Source: Gemmatimonadota bacterium (GTDB taxonomy: Bacteria > Latescibacterota > UBA2968 > UBA8231). Taken from it: DNA of 64,000 nucleotides. Each line of letters opens with the position of its first letter. Positions within the stretch are counted from its first letter, which is position 1. Location of the stretch: the NCBI GenBank assembly GCA_018673255.1, contig JABHDC010000118.1, positions 62,001-126,000 of the forward strand. Reading direction: 5' to 3'. Both the position numbers and the translations under genes were made by a program. Below the pieces are notes generated by a model, which was not told where the DNA came from, did not search any database, and worked only from the letters and a program-made list of their open reading frames with translations. Shown here in pieces: positions 8,692 through 16,755 of the stretch.

Positions 8692-9311
8692 TGGCGGGAC
8701 CGAGCCCGACTTCTCAGGCAATGCCAGTGACCCCAGCCGCCAGGTCCACTGAAGCCAATGGTGGCTCTTCCGGGATCACCGACGACGGCCTCGGCACCCG
8801 AGCAGATGGTGATGCAGGTGCTGCCATCGAGGGTGACTCCTCTGATGACCGCCGTGCCTTCCTGCGGTGTGCGGCTGTCACATCGGCGGCAACCCTGTTG
8901 TCGGGAACGCTGCTGTCCGCCTGTGCCGCGGCCATAACGTACCGCGGCGTGATCACCGATGGCATCGTGCGGATTCCAGGTGCGCAGATCGGGCTAATCA
9001 CACCCGGCACGGGTCTACTGGTGGATGCGCCCGGACTACCGGAGAAGATCTGGTTGGTCCGTTCTGAGGAGGAGTTCCTCGCGATCGGTGCCGAGTGTAC
9101 ACACCTGAAGTGCCAGGTTCGGCCACGCGGCGGTTTCCTCCGCTGCAACTGCCACGGCTCCACGTTCCAACTCGATGGCCGTGTCGTACGCGGTCCTGCT
9201 GCCCAACCCCTGCGGCGCTATATCGTCCGGGAGATCGACCGAAGCACCGTGGCAGTCGCCGGTGCCGAGGCCGACGCTTCCTCCGCCGACGTGGAGATAC
9301 TGATCCCATGA
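8691..9311 (+). CDS. Rieske [2Fe-2S] protein with Tat-type signal
   Basis: A 206-residue Rieske protein. The cluster ligands are Cys136 and His138 in CTHLKC and Cys152 and His155 in CNCHGS; Cys141 and Cys154 can form the stabilising disulfide, as in high-potential cytochrome bc-type Rieske proteins. A twin-arginine motif, DRRAFLR, starts near residue 53 and is followed by a hydrophobic run ending in SAC, so export in folded form and possible lipidation are likely. The roughly 50 residues before the Tat motif are Gly/Ser/Asp-rich and unusual for a signal peptide; I found no in-frame GTG or ATG that would shorten them sensibly. No cytochrome b or bc1 partner is present. Overlaps with both neighbours imply one operon. 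Confidence 0.9.
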   Translation: MAGPSPTSQAMPVTPAARSTEANGGSSGITDDGLGTRADGDAGAAIEGDSSDDRRAFLRCAAVTSAATLLSGTLLSACAAAITYRGVITDGIVRIPGAQIGLITPGTGLLVDAPGLPEKIWLVRSEEEFLAIGAECTHLKCQVRPRGGFLRCNCHGSTFQLDGRVVRGPAAQPLRRYIVREIDRSTVAVAGAEADASSADVEILIP

Positions 9312-10450
9312 TGCGCTACTTCGCACTGGTTGCCATGGTGGTGACGGTTATCGCCGCCCACGCTGAGGACCGCCCCCTCGTCACCGGGGGGATCACGGAT
9401 AAACCCTTTATCACGAGCACAGGATCGGGCACCCGAATTGGCGGTTACATGGAGACCCACTTCCGCTGGGAGCGAGAGGCGGGGCTGACGGAAGAACTCA
9501 CCTTTGAGGCAAAACGCTTCAATCTCTTCGCCTACGCGCCGATCTCTGACAGGTTGCGGATGGTGGCGGAACTGGAGTTCGAAGAAGGCGGTGAAGAGAT
9601 CGTCGTCGAGGCGGCGCTGATGGATTTCGAAATCCATCCCGAGCTGACCTTCCGCGCCGGCATGCTGCTGGCGCCCCTCGGGCGCTTCAACCTGGCCCAC
9701 GATTCTCCTGCCAATGAACTCACGGATCGGCCGCTGGTGAGTACCGATCTGATCGGTACGGCCCTGTCCGAAGTGGGCATGGGTTTCCACGGAGCGCTTT
9801 ACCCCACGCCGAAGGCACGGCTGACGTATGAGATCTACGCCGTCAATGGATACGACGATGGCGTCCTCACGGGGGACGCGGCGGGCACGCGCATTCCGGC
9901 GGGCAAAAGCAATCTGGAAGACAACAATCGTCGACCCTCCTGGGTCGGACGGATCGGGTTCAGTCCCGTGCCGGCGGCAGAGATCGGTTTCTCCGCACAC
10001 ACGGGACCGATCAACGAATGGGAGGTGGATGGACTCGAGGTCGATGAACGCCGGGACCTGACCCTGTGGGTGGTGGATCTGCAGGGGCGACTGGCGGGAT
10101 TTTCGGCCGAAGCCGAAATCGCCGGCGCCTCCATCGATGCGCCGTCGACCCAACCCCTGCTGGCCAGCAGTCAGAGTGGCTACTACGGTCAGATCAGCCG
10201 GCCCTTCGGGCAGGGCTGGTTCGCTGGTCTGCCGACGTCCTCCTTCACGGGTGTCGCCCGCTGGGGCTCCGTCGACTTTGACGATGATACCGACGGCGAC
10301 CATCAGACTCGACTGACACTGGGCGTCAATTTCCGACCCGTCCCCGATGCGGTCTTCAAACTCGACTATCAGTACAACTGGCACCGTGATGGTTTCGACA
10401 ATGAGGCGACCTCGGCGGCCCTGCTGTTCAGTGCGGCGACGTATTTCTGA
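9308..10450 (+). CDS. Porin-like outer-membrane beta-barrel protein
   Basis: A 380-residue exported barrel protein. The frame is open from 9095, but the plausible start is the ATG at 9308 (or the next codon, 9311), which overlaps the Rieske stop and begins a standard signal peptide ending AAHAED. The mature chain alternates hydrophobic and polar residues, contains blocks such as GGYMETHFRW, RMVAELEFEEGG and FRAGMLLAPLGRFN seen in phosphate-selective porin-like (OprO/OprP-type) proteins, and ends in AATYF with the C-terminal Phe recognised by the BAM machinery. Together with the upstream di-heme and Rieske genes it suggests an envelope redox or uptake module. The transported compound is unknown. 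Confidence 0.75.
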   Translation: MMRYFALVAMVVTVIAAHAEDRPLVTGGITDKPFITSTGSGTRIGGYMETHFRWEREAGLTEELTFEAKRFNLFAYAPISDRLRMVAELEFEEGGEEIVVEAALMDFEIHPELTFRAGMLLAPLGRFNLAHDSPANELTDRPLVSTDLIGTALSEVGMGFHGALYPTPKARLTYEIYAVNGYDDGVLTGDAAGTRIPAGKSNLEDNNRRPSWVGRIGFSPVPAAEIGFSAHTGPINEWEVDGLEVDERRDLTLWVVDLQGRLAGFSAEAEIAGASIDAPSTQPLLASSQSGYYGQISRPFGQGWFAGLPTSSFTGVARWGSVDFDDDTDGDHQTRLTLGVNFRPVPDAVFKLDYQYNWHRDGFDNEATSAALLFSAATYF

Positions 10451-10633
10451 GCAACTCTCGGTCGTGCCAGGCCCAACGGAACCTGTCTTCAAGGTGGTGG
10501 GATCGTATGGCGATCGGCAGGCCACGACGTCCCCGATACTCAGTCTGGACCGTGGCTACCACGCCAAGTACATTGTCAATCCGCTTCGGCAATACCAGAA
10601 TGCCCTTCCGTTCGCCCGAACACTGAAGTCTGC

Positions 10634-10990
10634 GTGCCTGGAGACCTCTTTCAGCGACTCTTCGAGCTAACCCGCGCCCACATTGGGTCCCGGTCTGGTA
10701 CTCCGCCCGTCACTGATATCCCCTACGATGAACCTTCCGCTGGTCCGTCCGACGAATCTGTGCCGGACGCGGGGATTGACGATGAATTGGCCGGCTACTA
10801 CGCCAATCTCGAGATTCCCTATGGCTCCGATCTGCCGACAGTAAGGGCAGCCTGGAAGCGCATGATGAAGACATACCACCCCGATCTCCACGGCGGTGAT
10901 CCTGAGAAGCGGCGGGTCGCGGGTGAGCTGACCGCGGAACTGACACGAGCCTATCAAGCATTGTCCGCCGCCCTGGGTGGCGACAAGTAG
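10634..10990 (+). CDS. J-domain (DnaJ-like) co-chaperone
   Basis: A 118-residue protein whose C-terminal half is a J-domain: YYANLEIPYGSDLPTVRAAW, then TYHPDLHGG with the invariant HPD triad, then a helix IV-like segment. J-domains stimulate the ATPase of Hsp70 partners. The N-terminal half is Pro/Ser/Asp-rich and probably flexible. There is no Gly/Phe region or zinc-finger domain, so it is a small type III J-protein. The start is GTG 10634, with no clear Shine-Dalgarno site, so it is uncertain. It heads the run of co-directional genes leading into pspA, 34 bp before the YbjN-like gene, and may recruit Hsp70 to remodel PspA complexes, but that is inference. Confidence 0.75.
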   Translation: MPGDLFQRLFELTRAHIGSRSGTPPVTDIPYDEPSAGPSDESVPDAGIDDELAGYYANLEIPYGSDLPTVRAAWKRMMKTYHPDLHGGDPEKRRVAGELTAELTRAYQALSAALGGDK

Positions 10991-11024
10991 AGCGAATCGC
11001 AACACCTAAGCACGTGAGGGCCAT

Positions 11025-11420
11025 ATGGCAAACCACTTCGAGCGCGTCAAGGAATACATCCTTGATCTGGGTTTCTCCATAGATGACGAGATTGCAGAAG
11101 ACGAGATCGTCGTCATCAATGACGAGGAACGGGGAATACACGAACTCGTCATCGACTGCGAAGATGATCTGGTAGTATTGGAACAACTCATCCTCAAGTT
11201 CGAGGGTGAGGTGAATGCGTCCGTCTATCGGCGCATCCTGCAGATGAACCGGAGTCTCGTATTCGGTGCATTTGTCCTCAATGAGGAGGGCGACACACTC
11301 CTGTATCGCAATACCCTCGCCCTCGACAATCTCGATCTGAACGAGTTGGAATCGACCCTCAACGCCCTCAGTCTGGGCCTTGCCGAGAATAGCGATGAGC
11401 TGCTCGGCTTCGTCGCCTGA
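11025..11420 (+). CDS. YbjN-domain protein preceding pspA
   Basis: A 131-residue acidic protein with the alpha/beta pattern of YbjN/type III secretion chaperone-like folds: a first helix (residues 4-16), strands through IVVINDEE and ELVIDCEDDLVVL, the YRRILQMNRSLVFGAFVL segment typical of this family, and a C-terminal helix. No signal or membrane segment. GAGG lies 5 bp before ATG 11025. It sits 13 bp upstream of pspA, the position held by YjfI (DUF2170) or YbjN-like proteins in other PspA operons. A regulatory or chaperone role toward PspA is likely by context; DUF2170 is the main alternative family. Confidence 0.72.
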   Translation: MANHFERVKEYILDLGFSIDDEIAEDEIVVINDEERGIHELVIDCEDDLVVLEQLILKFEGEVNASVYRRILQMNRSLVFGAFVLNEEGDTLLYRNTLALDNLDLNELESTLNALSLGLAENSDELLGFVA

Positions 11421-11433
11421 AAGGAGCTGTGAC

Positions 11434-12141
11434 ATGGCTGGAATTTTCCATCGTCTTTTCAAGGCCGGCGAGTCTGAGGCCCACGCCCTCGTCGACAAAC
11501 TTGAAGACCCGATCAAGATGAGTGAACAGGCGGTCCGCGACCTTCGAAAGGACCTCCAGGAAAGCTTGAAGAGTCTGGCAGAGGTCAAGTCTCTGGCGAT
11601 TCGCATGACCAAGGACGCCGACGACGCCAAGCGCCTCGCAGCCGATTACGAGCGCAAGGCCATGCTGCTGTTACAGAAGGGGCAGTCCGGTGATGTCGAC
11701 TCGGGCGAAGCGGAACGCCTTGCAATGGAGGCCCTCACTCGCAAGGAAGAGGTCGCGATCCGAGCGGGGCAGGCGACAGAGCAGGCCCAATCTCAGCAGC
11801 AGATGGTCGCCACACTGCAGAGCAATGTGAATGACCTCAAGTCGAAGGTCGCCTCCTACGAGAACGATCTTGTCATGCTGAAGGCACGTGCCAAGACGGC
11901 CAATGCGACGCGCAAGATCAATCAGCGTCTGGCCAACGTCGATTCCAAAGGCACCGTGGCCATGCTCGAGCGTATGAAGGAGAAAGTCGCCGAAGAAGAA
12001 GCGCTGGGGCAGGCCTACGGCGAGATGGCCGACGCCGGTGGTTCCATCGACAACGAAATCGATAAGGCTCTGGGGAGTGGTGGCTCGAGTGCGGCGTCCG
12101 ATTCTCTGGCCGAAATGAAGGCCAAGATGGGTATCAGTTGA
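11434..12141 (+). CDS. pspA: PspA/IM30 (ESCRT-III-like) family protein
   Basis: A 235-residue protein of the PspA/Vipp1 family, peripheral membrane proteins that assemble into helical rods or rings and stabilise stressed inner membranes. MAGIFHRLFKAGESEAHALVDKLEDP is a characteristic amphipathic N-terminal helix and first hairpin; the rest is long alpha-helical coiled coil rich in Glu, Lys and Ala, with a Gly/Ser linker near residue 215 and a short C-terminal helix. The start ATG 11434 is fixed by AAGGAG seven bases upstream; the longer open frame has no such site. No PspF or PspBC genes are present. The neighbours (polyamine synthesis, DUF350, K+ channel) indicate the polyamine-linked type of Psp system. 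Confidence 0.93.
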   Translation: MAGIFHRLFKAGESEAHALVDKLEDPIKMSEQAVRDLRKDLQESLKSLAEVKSLAIRMTKDADDAKRLAADYERKAMLLLQKGQSGDVDSGEAERLAMEALTRKEEVAIRAGQATEQAQSQQQMVATLQSNVNDLKSKVASYENDLVMLKARAKTANATRKINQRLANVDSKGTVAMLERMKEKVAEEEALGQAYGEMADAGGSIDNEIDKALGSGGSSAASDSLAEMKAKMGIS

Positions 12142-12160
12142 CGAGAGGCTTACCACGCCG

Positions 12161-13837
12161 ATGAAGCGGCTACCGCGCAGGGGCTTCCTCAAGGCCCTGC
12201 TCGCCGGCTCGGTGGCTCTGCCTTACGCATGTGGGCGCCCGTCACCGGGCCCCATCCGCGACGTTCCAGCGAGATTCGTCGATCGGCTGCACCCAGCAGT
12301 GGGACACCTGCTGCGAGGCTCCTTCGATCCAGCGGATTTTTCTACCGCCCGTGAAACCACCGTCGATGCCCTCGTCGTCGGCGGTGGCGTCTCGGGACTG
12401 GCCGCCTGCTGGAAGTTGCGCCAGGCAGGCGTTCAGCGCGTCCTGTTGGTCGAGCTTGCCAGTCAATTGGGCGGTGATGCCACGGCGGGACAGGCGCAGG
12501 GCCTGGAATTCCCCTGGGGTGCACACTACATCAACGTGCCTCCAGCCGAGGCCGATTGCGTTCACGAAGTACTTACAGACCTCGAGGTCATCACCGGTTA
12601 TGATGGGGCTGGGCGCCCGGTCATCCATCCCGATCACCTGCTGCGATGGCCAGCAGAGAGACTCTGGGAAGACGACAACTGGTCCGCTGGCCTGGACCCC
12701 TTTGGCGCAGCGAGCCCCGGAGAGCTTGAGCAGCTGCAGGCCTTCGAAGACGACATGCTGCGATGGACCTTGTACCGCGGTCAGGATTCGCGTCGGGGCT
12801 TCGCCATGCCTCTCGCCTATTCGACTGCCGATGCCAGGGTGCGTGCCCTCGACACGATGACCATGGCACAGTATTCGAGGCAGCAAGGTTGGAGCAGTCC
12901 ACGACTTTCCTGGTTGATCGATCAGGCCTGCAAAGACGACTATGGTGGGATCGCTGCAGACGTCTCCGCCTGGGCGGGGATCCATTACTTCGCTTGTCGC
13001 TTCTACGACCGCCGCCTCCAAGAGCAATACCCCTCCGACACCCTCACGTGGCCGGGTGGCAACCAGTTCCTCGTGGATGGAATGGCACGCAATCTGAGCC
13101 AGGATGAGTGCTGGTTGTCGACGGCCGTCGTCGGCCTCCTTCCCGGGGCCACCACGACGCAGGCCCTCTGTTTCAACATCCCCTCTGGTGAGCCACTTCG
13201 TGTGCAGGCGAGTTCAGTCGTCTATGCAGGCAAACTCCACACGGCGCCCCATGTGGTGGTGGACATGCCGAAACAGCAGCGCCAGGCGATCGAGGAACTC
13301 GACTATGTACCGTGGCTTGTCGCAGCGGTGAAGCTCTCGTCACAACTGGGGGATCCGGGTCTGGCCTGGGACAACATATTGATGGACAGCCCATCCGTTG
13401 GTTATGTCTCGGCGCGGCATCAAACCTCGCCGACCGCGCAGCCCGAAGGCGAGGTGCTCGTCTACTATCTGCCGCTGATCGAGGATCTGGTCAACACCCG
13501 CAAGCAACTGTTGGAAGCCGATCCGCAACCATGGGCAAACAGGGTGCTGGCAGACCTGACGCGTGTACACCCCCATCTGCCGGACCTGGTCGAGGGCATC
13601 GATCTCTGCCGCTGGGGGCATGGCATGGTGCGCCCTGCGCCGGGTGTGATCTGGGGACCTGGGGCCGAACAACGGCGTCAGCCATGTGGTCGTATCGCCT
13701 TTGCATCCTGTGATGCCGGGGGGTTGCCGCTGTTCGAGGAAGCCCTCTTTGCTGGAATCGCCGCCGCCGAGCATTGCCTGGACACGCTCGACATGACCTA
13801 CACGACTTCTCTCCACGGAATGCCGGTCCATGGCTGA
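12161..13837 (+). CDS. FAD-dependent amine-oxidase-like protein, exported (Tat or lipoprotein)
   Basis: A 558-residue flavoprotein. The N-terminus has RRGFLKALLAGS, a good twin-arginine signal, followed by PYAC, which could also be a lipidation site at Cys24. A Rossmann dinucleotide-binding motif, VVGGGVSGLAACWKLRQ, starts near residue 71 and LVELASQLGG follows at the ribose-binding Glu. The C-terminal ASCDAGGLPLFEEALFAGIAAAEH block is the second FAD-contact region of flavin monoamine oxidase/phytoene dehydrogenase-type proteins. Placed between pspA and the spermidine synthase, with an 8-bp overlap to the latter, a role in oxidising or converting polyamines outside the cytoplasm is plausible but unproven. 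It lies 20 bp after pspA in the same orientation. Confidence 0.82.
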   Translation: MKRLPRRGFLKALLAGSVALPYACGRPSPGPIRDVPARFVDRLHPAVGHLLRGSFDPADFSTARETTVDALVVGGGVSGLAACWKLRQAGVQRVLLVELASQLGGDATAGQAQGLEFPWGAHYINVPPAEADCVHEVLTDLEVITGYDGAGRPVIHPDHLLRWPAERLWEDDNWSAGLDPFGAASPGELEQLQAFEDDMLRWTLYRGQDSRRGFAMPLAYSTADARVRALDTMTMAQYSRQQGWSSPRLSWLIDQACKDDYGGIAADVSAWAGIHYFACRFYDRRLQEQYPSDTLTWPGGNQFLVDGMARNLSQDECWLSTAVVGLLPGATTTQALCFNIPSGEPLRVQASSVVYAGKLHTAPHVVVDMPKQQRQAIEELDYVPWLVAAVKLSSQLGDPGLAWDNILMDSPSVGYVSARHQTSPTAQPEGEVLVYYLPLIEDLVNTRKQLLEADPQPWANRVLADLTRVHPHLPDLVEGIDLCRWGHGMVRPAPGVIWGPGAEQRRQPCGRIAFASCDAGGLPLFEEALFAGIAAAEHCLDTLDMTYTTSLHGMPVHG

Positions 13838-15377
13838 GCCCGCATCGACAGAGACCTCCCTCAACACGTGGAAGACGGCGATGCTGCTGGCTGCCATCTT
13901 CTCGGCCTCTGTCTGCGCCATCGTGTATGAACTGCTCATCGGCAGTACGTCGGCCTACTTCCTCGGTGACAGTGTCGAACAGTTCTCGGTCACCATCGGT
14001 CTGTTCCTCGCCTCGATGGGTCTTGGGGCGTGGCTCTCACGGGCCGTCGTCGATCATCTGCTCGAACGCTTTATCGCTCTCGAACTGTGGCTGGCTGCCA
14101 TCGGCGGCAGCTCGGTACCCGTCCTCTACTTCGCCTATTTGTATACGGACCAATTTCGCTATTGCATGATTCTTCTCATCGTCGCCGTGGGGGCGCTGGT
14201 GGGTCTCGAACTGCCCTTGTTGACACGCATGCTGCAACAGCGTGGCGGCTTGCGCACGGTACTCTCCAACGTGTTATCCATCGATTATCTCGGTTCGCTG
14301 GGTGCAGCCCTGCTGTTTCCGTATCTGCTGCTGCCTCTGCTCGGTGCGTTCAACACATCCCTGACGGCAGGACTTCTCAACGTCGGGGTGGGTCTCGTGC
14401 TTCTGGTTGCCTTCTGGTCGCAACTGGCACGTGGTTCACGTTTGCGACTCGCGGGCCTGGGTCTCGTCGTCACCAGTGCCCTGGGCCTGGGTCTGGCGAC
14501 AGCCAACCCGGTTCGTGAACGGTTGGAAAGCGAACTCTATACGGACCAGATCGTCTACAGCGAGAAATCGCCGTATCAACAGATCGTACTCACCCAGTGG
14601 CAGGGCGAGATCCGACTCTATCTGGATCGCCATCTGCAATTTTCCTCTGCCGACGAGTATCGCTATCACGAATCGCTCGTGCACCCGGCCATGTCCCTGG
14701 CGCATCAGGCCAAACGCGTGCTCATCATCGGCGGTGGCGATGGGCTGTCAGTTCGGGAGATCCTGCGGCACAGCCAGGTAGAGCACGTTGACCTGGTCGA
14801 TCTGGATCCCGCCATCACCGACCTTGCCCGCCGGGATCTTCGCCTGACGAGTCTCAACGACAACGCGTTGAGTCGGCCAGAGGTGCATGTCTTCAACGAG
14901 GATGGTTTCACCTTCCTCGAGCGTGCCCAGGAGGCCTATGGTGTCATCATCATGGATCTGCCGGATCCGCGCGATGAAGCCCTGTCGAAGCTGTATTCTG
15001 TCGAGGCCTATCGCCTCTGCGCCCGCCATCTGTCACCTGGGGGCGTATTGGTCACACAGGCGACGAGTCCGTACTATGCGAGGACGTCCTTCTGGAGCAT
15101 CGCGGCGACGATGGAAGAGTCGGGATTGCATGTGATGCCCTACCATACGCTGGTGCCATCCTTCGGCGAGTGGGGATTTGTTGCCGGCACCAAGAGCAAT
15201 CTGGAGCCAGCGAAACTGACGTTGGACGTGTCTGATCTCCGTTATATTACACCGGAGCTTTTTCGGCAGATGCAGACCTTTCCTGCAGACATGAATCGCC
15301 CGGAGCAGGTCGTCGTCAATCGACTCGATCGACCTGTCCTGGCACGACAGTACCGAGAAGACTGGAGCCGCTGGTAG
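13830..15377 (+). CDS. Membrane-embedded spermidine synthase (SpeE-like)
   Basis: A 515-residue two-part protein. Residues 15-225 hold about seven hydrophobic segments; residues 240-500 are a spermidine synthase-type aminopropyltransferase domain. Family motifs are QFSSADEYRYHE (270-281), the AdoMet-type GGGDG loop at 301-305, the acidic strand end VDLVDLDPA near 324, and the catalytic-site strand IIMDLPDPRDE. It should transfer an aminopropyl group from decarboxylated AdoMet, supplied by the SpeD gene at the end of this cluster, to a diamine. Membrane-fused SpeE proteins are known in PspA/DUF350 gene neighbourhoods. The start overlaps the FAD gene by 8 bp. The polyamine product cannot be deduced. 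Confidence 0.88.
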   Translation: MAEPASTETSLNTWKTAMLLAAIFSASVCAIVYELLIGSTSAYFLGDSVEQFSVTIGLFLASMGLGAWLSRAVVDHLLERFIALELWLAAIGGSSVPVLYFAYLYTDQFRYCMILLIVAVGALVGLELPLLTRMLQQRGGLRTVLSNVLSIDYLGSLGAALLFPYLLLPLLGAFNTSLTAGLLNVGVGLVLLVAFWSQLARGSRLRLAGLGLVVTSALGLGLATANPVRERLESELYTDQIVYSEKSPYQQIVLTQWQGEIRLYLDRHLQFSSADEYRYHESLVHPAMSLAHQAKRVLIIGGGDGLSVREILRHSQVEHVDLVDLDPAITDLARRDLRLTSLNDNALSRPEVHVFNEDGFTFLERAQEAYGVIIMDLPDPRDEALSKLYSVEAYRLCARHLSPGGVLVTQATSPYYARTSFWSIAATMEESGLHVMPYHTLVPSFGEWGFVAGTKSNLEPAKLTLDVSDLRYITPELFRQMQTFPADMNRPEQVVVNRLDRPVLARQYREDWSRW

Positions 15378-15387
15378 CGGCACTGTG

Positions 15388-15960
15388 ATGATCAGCTTGA
15401 AAAAATGGTTCGGGGGGAAAAGCCCCGATGACGAGGATGTCAGCGGTCTGGCCGATTTACGCCTGGACGCGATGCGCATGAGCGATCTCGTCGACTATGA
15501 CTTGAAGACGTGGGAGGTCACGGGTCGATCCGTCTACGACTATGAGGGCTTCCCCAGCCAGGAATGGCAACTCACCTCCGGCGAAGAGGTGCGTTTTCTT
15601 GAACGCTCCGAAGAAGATGGAAAGACCGAGTGGACCCTGACGCGCAGTATCGCGATCGAAGAGATCCAGGAGGATGTCATCGCCGCCATCAGCGCCGATC
15701 AGGACCCGCCCGACACGATCCATTTCGACTCCCGGGCATACAAGGCGACCGAGTCTGATTCGGGCGTGCAGCGTGACGTCGATCGCGACGGCTCGACTGC
15801 TGCGAGTGAAGATCGCCACTTCGTCAACTGGTGCTACGCTGCCGAAGATGGCCGCGTGCTCTTCGTCGCGCAGTGGAACGAACGGCGATTCACCGCCTAC
15901 GAAGGCGAGTACGTCGAGGAGTATTCTTTCACCGATATCCTGCCTGGAGGCGAGCGGTGA
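15388..15960 (+). CDS. DUF4178-like cytosolic protein of the PspA-polyamine cluster
   Basis: A 190-residue soluble protein with a beta-rich core: segments LKTWEVTGRSVYDYEG, QEWQLTSGEEVRFLE and, near the C-terminus, WCYAAEDGRVLFVAQWNERRFTAYEGEYVEEYSF. The WE.TG, E.YL and final 'EW..R..AY.G' pattern match the beta-domain proteins (DUF4178) found beside spermidine synthase, DUF350 and PspA genes. ATG 15388 is preferred over a GTG one codon earlier, though no strong Shine-Dalgarno site is visible. It is 10 bp after the spermidine synthase and overlaps the following lipoprotein gene by a GTGA. Biochemical function is unknown; assignment rests on pattern and context. Confidence 0.68.
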   Translation: MISLKKWFGGKSPDDEDVSGLADLRLDAMRMSDLVDYDLKTWEVTGRSVYDYEGFPSQEWQLTSGEEVRFLERSEEDGKTEWTLTRSIAIEEIQEDVIAAISADQDPPDTIHFDSRAYKATESDSGVQRDVDRDGSTAASEDRHFVNWCYAAEDGRVLFVAQWNERRFTAYEGEYVEEYSFTDILPGGER

Positions 15961-16682
15961 GCCAGAGCCGAGGTCCACAATGCGGCGCATGGGTGGCCGC
16001 CCGATTCACCCTGATCGTCCTGCTGTTCTGTGCTGCTTGCGGGAGGCCGTCTGACCCGGTCCAGGACATCGTTCGCGATCTGGAACGTTATCCCGAATAC
16101 TCTGTCGTCATCGAGGATCTGAATGTGGAGGAGGGTTTCTTCCCCGACTATTCCCTCCGACTGGCCCTCATCACAGCGGCAGGGCAACGACAGGACGGCC
16201 AGGATACACTCGTATTCGAGAACCGTGTCACAGACTGGCTCCCGGTAACGGAGCAGGTCTTTGCGCGCTATCAGCACTACCTGGGGATGGTGGTGGCGAG
16301 TAAGACCCTCGATGGCCAGCGCTCGTCATCAGCTCAGGCGCACCCGCCAGGATACCAATATGTCGGCAACACACAGTATGGCAGCTGGGGAGGTGGCGGG
16401 TTCTGGCAGTTTTACGGTCAGTATGCCTTCATGAGCAGCATGCTTGGCGGTCACCGCGTGGGACGAGGCGACTACGACGACTACCGCCGCAACAGCGAGC
16501 GGGGCCGACCTCACTATGGCCCCGTGACCAATGGCCGGCAGACCTTTGGCACTGCCGGTACACGCACACAAACGACCAAACCCGCATTCTACCAGAGATA
16601 CCGTCAGCGAACGGCAAGTGGACGCGGATTCACCTCGCGCACCACCAGACGCAGCGGCGGCACCAGTCGCTTCGGCAAATGA
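15957..16682 (+). CDS. Probable lipoprotein of the PspA-polyamine cluster
   Basis: A 241-residue exported protein. The frame is open from 15831, but GTG 15957 overlaps the upstream stop (GTGA) and puts a hydrophobic run, RFTLIVLLFCAACG, at the N-terminus. Cys25 of that run is a likely lipid anchor although the lipobox is atypical (Cys at -3). The middle has a folded domain with EDLNVEEGFFPDY, and the last 80 residues are rich in Gly, Ser, Thr, Arg and Tyr (RTASGRGF, RTTRRSGGTSRFGK), probably disordered and basic. Its layout resembles the short lipoproteins (for example DUF4247-type) found in comparable clusters, but I cannot assign a named family. A positively charged, surface-exposed tail could contact phospholipid or polyanions. 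Confidence 0.65.
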   Translation: MSQSRGPQCGAWVAARFTLIVLLFCAACGRPSDPVQDIVRDLERYPEYSVVIEDLNVEEGFFPDYSLRLALITAAGQRQDGQDTLVFENRVTDWLPVTEQVFARYQHYLGMVVASKTLDGQRSSSAQAHPPGYQYVGNTQYGSWGGGGFWQFYGQYAFMSSMLGGHRVGRGDYDDYRRNSERGRPHYGPVTNGRQTFGTAGTRTQTTKPAFYQRYRQRTASGRGFTSRTTRRSGGTSRFGK

Positions 16683-16696
16683 TCAGGAATGTTCCC

Positions 16697-16722
16697 GCCC
16701 CGTGGCGTCGCCACGACGGGGC
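16697..16722 (+). terminator. Intra-operon GC-rich hairpin
   Basis: GCCCC-GTGGC pairs with GCCAC-GGGGC around a GTC loop with a three-base GAC bulge. It lies in the 73-bp gap between the lipoprotein and DUF350 genes. Without a T-tract it is more likely a processing or stabilising element, or a weak attenuator, than a full terminator. Confidence 0.35.
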
Positions 16723-16755
16723 AGTGGCCGCAGGAAGCTGAGAGGAAGGTAACAA

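Noticed and set aside
9218..10525. 435-codon minus-strand open frame opposite the porin-like gene
   Set aside because: The plus-strand frame has a signal peptide and barrel C-terminus; the antisense frame has none.
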